Assembly: GCA_011052165.1 (NCBI GenBank)
Contig: DRJN01000015.1
Span: forward strand, 1 to 5,705
DNA from: Gammaproteobacteria bacterium
GTDB lineage: Bacteria; Pseudomonadota; Gammaproteobacteria; UBA6429; Thiohalophilaceae
Length of the DNA: 5,705 nucleotides
Direction: 5' to 3'
Shown here: piece after piece, positions 4,813 to 5,705 of the stretch
Layout: each line of letters starts with the position of its first letter
Numbering within the stretch: the first letter of the stretch is position 1
Notes under the pieces: generated by a model
Seen by the model: only the letters and a program-made list of their open reading frames with translations
Database searches by the model: none
What the model was told of the DNA's origin: nothing
Program-made: the position numbers and the translations under genes

Positions 4813-5705
4813 GTGATACAAGCAACAAACAATTCGAATAAGCCTTCAAAAGGCGGCTGGCCCACTGCCGGTCTTTTGCTCGCACTCGCCTTGTGCTCAC
4901 AGGCCTTTGCCGCGCCGGTATCCTATACCTACGACAACCTCAACCGTCTCACCGAAGCCAGCTACAACAACGGCCAGCAGGTGATCGCGTATACCTATGA
5001 TGCAGTCGGCAACATCCTTTCCAGAACGACCACCATCGCCGAGCAACTGGCGCCCACGCTGACCATCACCAGTCCGCTCAATGGCACCGTCACCAGCAGC
5101 GCCTCGATCACGGTGGCCGGCACGGCCACGGACGCCGGGCAGGGCGACAGCGGCATCGCCACGGTGAGCGTGAACATGCTCCCAGCCGATAACGGGACCG
5201 CAACCGGTGCGGGTACCGCCAACTGGTCGCTGAACCTCGGCCTGGCCATTGGAACCAATAACTTCACCGTCATCGCCACCGATGGCAGTCCCTCAGCCAA
5301 CCAGACGACGGATAACGTGACCGTGGTCTATCTCCCGCTGATCGCCGATGCGGATACCGATGGCCTGCCGGATGTCTGGGAGACGGCGAACAGCGTGAGC
5401 GACCCTGCGGGTGATCCGGACCTGGATGGCATCACCACCGGTGAGGAATACAGGGCCGGCACCGACCCACAGAGTGCTCTCAGCAAACCTGAAGGGGTTG
5501 GGGGCGTGAACTATGTGCTGTTCCGTGACCATTTCGACGACGGCCAATATGGTGATCGCTGGTATCTGGCGGCACTGGACCCGGGTACCAGTTATACCCT
5601 GAACGAGGCAGGGACGGAGCTCCAGACCACGGTTCAGCGCCCGGTGTCAGCCTGCAACCGGCTCCAGTACGCGAGCTTTGCCAGCGTCGACACCGTCGAT
5701 GCCGT
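4813..5705 (+). CDS. YD/RHS-repeat surface protein with Ig-like and calcium-binding-like domains (partial, runs off right edge)
   Basis: At least 297 residues from GTG 4813. The upstream stop is TGA 4789-4791 and no stop follows up to the window end. Residues 1-33 are a Sec signal peptide with a long polar N-region, hydrophobic core 20-27 and AFA before APVS; the residue before C28 is Leu, so there is no lipobox. Directly after it come two YD motifs, YTYDNLNRL (38-46) and YTYDAVGNIL (60-69). Residues about 81-173 look like a bacterial Ig-like domain: ITSPLNGTV, then VAGTATD, and strands ending NVTVVY. Next is an Asp-rich calcium-binding-like segment: D179-x-D181-x-D183-G-L-P-D187 with W189-E190, then D201-x-D203-x-D205-G and GEEY..GTDP (210-219), as in thrombospondin type 3 or EF-hand-like linkers. 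Residues from about 229 on, with HFDDG and RW, may open a lectin-like (LamG/concanavalin) domain. It is probably a secreted or surface-bound protein. It is the most GC-rich gene here. Confidence 0.85.
   Translation, partial: MIQATNNSNKPSKGGWPTAGLLLALALCSQAFAAPVSYTYDNLNRLTEASYNNGQQVIAYTYDAVGNILSRTTTIAEQLAPTLTITSPLNGTVTSSASITVAGTATDAGQGDSGIATVSVNMLPADNGTATGAGTANWSLNLGLAIGTNNFTVIATDGSPSANQTTDNVTVVYLPLIADADTDGLPDVWETANSVSDPAGDPDLDGITTGEEYRAGTDPQSALSKPEGVGGVNYVLFRDHFDDGQYGDRWYLAALDPGTSYTLNEAGTELQTTVQRPVSACNRLQYASFASVDTVDA

Noticed and set aside
4667..4816. Open frame 2 stretch ending in TGA that overlaps the GTG start at 4813
   Set aside because: No ATG or GTG start and no ribosome binding site before the only candidate, TTG 4682; composition is Arg/Lys-rich and looks non-coding.
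4995..5547. Two reverse-strand open frames under the right-hand RHS-type gene
   Set aside because: The forward frame carries YD motifs, an Ig-like pattern and Asp-rich repeats without a stop; the reverse frames are products of high G+C.

Overview
The window looks like a piece of accessory chromosome from a Gram-negative bacterium, probably a gammaproteobacterium. This rests on Sec signal peptides without lipoboxes, RHS/YD-repeat genes, a large exported TPR protein and GGGGACAG-type intergenic repeats. The species cannot be named from the sequence. Base composition is patchy: by hand count, bases 1201-1260 hold 17 G/C in 60 and bases 241-300 hold 22 in 60, against about 36 in 60 inside the TPR gene (4141-4200) and about 47 in 60 in the right-hand RHS gene (5101-5160). 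That pattern suggests assembly from pieces of different origin.

Left block (1-1624): this reads as a polymorphic-toxin style tail array. It starts with the last 48 codons of a gene that enters from the left (1-147). A small membrane protein with a cytoplasmic zinc ribbon follows (210-551). Next is an orphan RHS C-terminus (559-1110): the end of the RHS core followed by a 129-residue variable tip. Last is an AT-rich gene for a single-pass membrane protein (about 1118-1624). The two tips end in almost the same tail, GC-x-[I/V]-KCF-stop, although little else between them is alike. The order tip / small membrane protein / tip / small membrane protein fits two toxin-immunity-like modules, the second displaced from its parent RHS gene. 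No catalytic toxin motif is visible, so function is inferred from layout only.

Middle block (1625-4532): a 916-residue exported protein made almost wholly of about 24 TPR units. Near-identical 20-base GGGGACAG-type repeats lie on both sides in the same orientation, one 37 bases before the TPR start and one 12 bases before the next small gene. The left copy is part of a tandem pair.

Right block (4533-5705): a very short secreted peptide gene that looks like the truncated start of a longer exported protein, then the first 297 codons of a second YD/RHS-type surface protein. The latter has a signal peptide, two YD motifs directly at the mature N-terminus, an Ig-like domain and an Asp-rich calcium-binding-like segment. 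It runs off the right edge.

All supported genes are on the + strand. No tRNA, rRNA, CRISPR array, transposase gene or convincing rho-independent terminator was seen, and no gene-free stretch exceeds 300 bases.
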